Below are positions 61,504-64,000 of a stretch of 64,000 nucleotides of DNA, piece by piece. Origin of the DNA: JBOGNO01 sp050747245 (GTDB lineage Bacteria; Acidobacteriota; Terriglobia; Acidiferrales; UBA7541); NCBI GenBank assembly GCA_050747245.1, contig JBOGNO010000001.1, positions 186,001 through 250,000 of the forward strand, given 5' to 3'. The stretch's first letter is position 1. Every line of letters begins with the position of its first letter. Under the pieces are notes generated by a model. That model searched no databases. It was not told the origin of the DNA and saw only the letters and a program-made list of their open reading frames with translations. The translations under genes were made by a program, and so were the position numbers.

Positions 61504-63051
61504 TCATGGCGCTGCTGCACATGTTTCCTGGTCTCGAAAAAGCGCAGCGCCATTCGACGCGATCAGCTTCGCATACCAGCGCGCGGAATCTTTGAGAACG
61601 CGCCGTTGACTCGGATAGTCCACGAAAATCAGGCCGAAACGCTGTTTGAAGCCCTGCGCCCATTCGAAGTTGTCCAGCAGGCTCCAGTGGAAATATCCGC
61701 GCACGGAAATTCCCTCCTGCATGGCGCGATGGAGCGAACGCAAATAGCGCGATGTGAAATCAATGCGCTGCGGATCATGCACGCAGCCATCGAGCGAAAT
61801 CCAGTCGCGGCAGGAAAGCCCATTCTCGGTGATGAGCAGCGGTTTTTTATATCGCTCGTAAAGCCATTTCGGCCCCCAGTAAAGTGCGTCGGGCGTCACT
61901 TCCCAATCCATCCCGGTTAGCGGCCAGCCAGCGGGCCATGCCGCGAACTCAGGCTTACCCTCCGCACCGGCGCGCACGGGATTTCCTCCGTAGATGTTGA
62001 TGGCAAAAAAATCGAGCGGCTGATGAATCGTTTCCATATCGCCAGCCGCAATCTCCGGCGCGTCCTTGCCGAGCGCGGCCAGGCCATCGGCGGGATATTC
62101 TCCGAGGAACGCGGGATCGAGCCACCACGAATTATTGTGCCACCATTTCTCAATCTGGAAATATTCGCGTGCCACGGAAAATGTCGCAGCGTGCGCCGCG
62201 GCGATATTTTCCGGATTCTCCGGCAGCGCAAGCGCAGGAGAAGCATCGGGTGCGAAACCGATTTCGCAGGGCTTCCTAGAATTGGCGCGAATTGCCTGCA
62301 CGCCCTTGCCGTGCGCGCGCATCAAGTTGTGACCTGCGCGAAGCCCTTCCGCAAGCGAAAGCTTGTAGCCGGGCGCCTGCTCGCCGATTAAGAAGCCGGA
62401 GCCGACAAAGGATCGCGGTTCGACGAGCGTGAGCCAGTGATGCACGCGGTCCGAGAGCGCCCGCGCCACCACCGCCGCGTAGTCCGCAAACCAATCCGCC
62501 GCATCGCGATTCAGCCATCCTCCCAGATTCTCCAGGGCCAGCGGGTAGTCCCAGTGAAAGAGCGTGACAAAGGGAGCGATTCCCGCGCGCAGGAGTTCAT
62601 CGAGCAGACGACTGTAGAAATCCAGACCCTTCGGATTGACGTCGCCCTTACCCTGTGGGATCACGCGCGGCCAGGAAATGCTGAAACGATAGGCGCGCAG
62701 CCGCACCTCCCTCATCCACGCGACGTCTTCGGCGTAGCGATGGTAATGGTCGCAGGCGACCGCTCCGGTTTGCGAGTTCCAGATGGCGCCAGGCTTCTTG
62801 CAGAATTCGTCCCAGATGGACGGCGCTCTGCCGTCTTCGCCGGCGGCGCCTTCGATTTGATAAGCGGAGGTCGATGCGCCCCACAGAAAATCTTTGGGAA
62901 AAGTCAGCGCGCCGAGCGTCGGAGATTCCGAGTTATGCGAAAACATTGGTGGCACAGGCTCCACCGAGGCCGTCGAGGCGATCGCCGCGGCCGATGCGGC
63001 GAGAAACTTGCGCCGCGAGAGAGGAACGCCGCTGGATTTTCCCGAACTCAA
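61504..63051 (-). CDS. Tat-exported family 1 beta-glycosidase
   Basis: A 515-residue glycoside hydrolase. The N-terminus SRRKFLAASAAAIAST is a twin-arginine signal. GAATSAYQ-type GASTSAYQIEG, YRFSISWPRVIPQ, FVTLFHWDYPLALE and LLITENGLSC (nucleophile Glu) mark GH1. At the acid/base site the usual T-F-N-E-P reads TLVEP, so Asn is replaced by Val while the Glu is kept. WSLLDNFEWAQGFKQRFGLIFVDY is the C-terminal hallmark. I start at TTG 63051 (GAGGTG nine bases upstream), eight bases before the end of the amidohydrolase gene. Substrate unknown. Confidence 0.9.
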   Translation of the reverse strand: MSSGKSSGVPLSRRKFLAASAAAIASTASVEPVPPMFSHNSESPTLGALTFPKDFLWGASTSAYQIEGAAGEDGRAPSIWDEFCKKPGAIWNSQTGAVACDHYHRYAEDVAWMREVRLRAYRFSISWPRVIPQGKGDVNPKGLDFYSRLLDELLRAGIAPFVTLFHWDYPLALENLGGWLNRDAADWFADYAAVVARALSDRVHHWLTLVEPRSFVGSGFLIGEQAPGYKLSLAEGLRAGHNLMRAHGKGVQAIRANSRKPCEIGFAPDASPALALPENPENIAAAHAATFSVAREYFQIEKWWHNNSWWLDPAFLGEYPADGLAALGKDAPEIAAGDMETIHQPLDFFAINIYGGNPVRAGAEGKPEFAAWPAGWPLTGMDWEVTPDALYWGPKWLYERYKKPLLITENGLSCRDWISLDGCVHDPQRIDFTSRYLRSLHRAMQEGISVRGYFHWSLLDNFEWAQGFKQRFGLIFVDYPSQRRVLKDSARWYAKLIASNGAALFRDQETCAAAP

Positions 63052-63058
63052 TTTGAAT

Positions 63059-64000
63059 TCACCTCGCGGATGCCAGGCCGATAAGGCGCGCCGCATTGCC
63101 ACCCAGAATGGCTTCTCTGGCTTCCGGAGCGATGCGAAGTTTGCTGATGCTATCTAGCATCATCTCGATGCTGCCGATTTGATGCGGGTAGTCGCTCCCA
63201 GCCAAGACGTGCTCAGCGCCGACAAACTCAACGGCCAGTTCGATTGCGTGCGGATCGAAATTCACGGTGTCGAAATAAAATTGTTTCAGGTACGCGCTCG
63301 GCTCTCGATGAATATTTGCTCTGCATTCCGCGAACGCCCCGTAGCCGCGGTCGAGCCGCTCAGCAAGATAAGGAATCGCGCCGCCGAGATGCCCCAGCAC
63401 CCAGCGAATCCGCGGAAAACGCTCCACGACGCCGCTGAACACGAGTCCCGCTGCTGCCAGCGTGGTGTCGAAGAGAAAACCTACTAGCGGCATCAGCCAG
63501 TAATCCATCATCGCTTCCACGCCGAGGGGATTTGTGGGATGAATGAAGAGCACCGCTTCCCGTTCGTTCGCCAATTCGTAGAGATTCCAAAAGCGTTTGT
63601 CCGACAGTGCCACGCCGTTGACGTTGCTGAAGACCATCGCTCCGCAAAAATGCAATTGTTCGAGCGCGCGGCGAAATTCCGCGAGCGACGCGGCTGGATC
63701 GTTGAGAGGAAGCGTTGCCAGCGCGGCGAAGCGGCCGTTCTTATCTTCCACCACGCGCGCGAAAGCATCATTCACCATACGAGCAAGCCGGACGGCAGCG
63801 GCTGGATTTTCGACGTGCGTCCCGGGCGTCGTGAGCGTGAGGACCTGCGTATCCACGCCCGATTCGCGCAGTGCTTCCTCGCGAAAGTCAATGTCGCGAT
63901 GGCCGCGCACGGCGACGTTGAAATCGCCGGGATAATGCAGGCAGGGATCTCCCTTGGCATCGCGCGTGACGCGCACGGCGCTTGGGCCGCGCTCAAGCGC
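63059..64000 (-). CDS. Amidohydrolase-family decarboxylase-like protein (N-terminus cut off)
   Basis: At least 313 residues, open to the right edge of the window. It matches the ACMSD (aminocarboxymuconate-semialdehyde decarboxylase) branch of the amidohydrolase superfamily: LTLTTPG, FAALATLPLNDP, VLFIHPTNPLG (metal His), HLGGAIPYLAERLD (His) and LAGSDYPHQIGSI (metal Asp). The first metal site (D-x-H-x-H) lies beyond the edge. It is a probable metal-dependent decarboxylase or hydrolase of an aromatic-ring cleavage product. The stop is eight bases before the GH1 start, so the two may be co-transcribed. Confidence 0.9.
   Translation of the reverse strand, partial: ALERGPSAVRVTRDAKGDPCLHYPGDFNVAVRGHRDIDFREEALRESGVDTQVLTLTTPGTHVENPAAAVRLARMVNDAFARVVEDKNGRFAALATLPLNDPAASLAEFRRALEQLHFCGAMVFSNVNGVALSDKRFWNLYELANEREAVLFIHPTNPLGVEAMMDYWLMPLVGFLFDTTLAAAGLVFSGVVERFPRIRWVLGHLGGAIPYLAERLDRGYGAFAECRANIHREPSAYLKQFYFDTVNFDPHAIELAVEFVGAEHVLAGSDYPHQIGSIEMMLDSISKLRIAPEAREAILGGNAARLIGLASAR

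Overview
The window looks like chromosomal DNA of an acidobacterium (Acidobacteriota, probably a Terriglobia-like lineage). It is GC-rich. A PadR regulator sits directly before two MacB-like permeases that carry the N-terminal extension of the acidobacterial ADOP family. There are also many secreted proteins with carboxypeptidase-regulatory-like, TonB-C, TPR and BNR modules. This assignment is inference from gene content; no rRNA or marker tree is available.

Layout: 0-2.8 kb holds an ECF sigma factor, a zinc-finger anti-sigma factor and a cut-off secreted protein. 2.8-6.1 kb is poor in genes: a tandem structured repeat, tRNA-Ala, a TlpA-type thioredoxin, a tRNA-Gly 3' scrap, a riboflavin-kinase-like (DUF120) protein and copies of a 67-bp repeat. 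6.1-14 kb holds an M14/aspartoacylase-type protein and a leftward cluster for trehalose (TreT, DUF5752, OtsB, and an OtsA fused to a membrane sensor module) plus a glycosyltransferase and a methyltransferase. 14-21.7 kb holds a beta-CASP nuclease, a TPR protein, an aminotransferase and a lytic transglycosylase. 21.8-26.05 kb holds tmRNA followed by a 3.8-kb island bounded by a copy of the tmRNA 3' end; it carries an HNH-DGQHR protein and a higBA toxin-antitoxin pair.

26-36.5 kb has a UBP zinc finger, a DUF5996 protein, an M61 peptidase, a class II aldolase, a DUF4139 protein, a decayed-looking selC and a secreted caspase-like peptidase. 36.7-43.9 kb holds the PadR/ADOP operon with two TGTAG-N5-CTACA operators, then a second PadR unit divergent from a VOC protein around a shared dyad. 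44-48.6 kb holds a BNR-repeat protein and an accessory patch with two unrecognised genes and another 67-bp repeat locus. 48.6-61 kb is housekeeping: TonB/DUF2059, amidase, GerMN, RNase PH, RdgB, EgtB/EgtD, DUF427, CPBP protease, endonuclease III, a dCTP-deaminase-like protein, tRNA-Pro and a molybdate operon (HTH-TOBE regulator, modABC). 61-64 kb holds a VOC protein, a Tat-exported GH1 glycosidase and an amidohydrolase running off the right edge.

The strongest candidates for undescribed biology are the 67-bp repeat (5.8, 6.0, 22.55 and 46.5 kb), whose three loci each lie downstream of a promoter-like sequence reading the same way through the repeat; the tandem element at 3.1-3.5 kb with covarying hairpins and mutually exclusive pairings; the ssrA island with its HNH-DGQHR protein; and the sensor-OtsA fusion.
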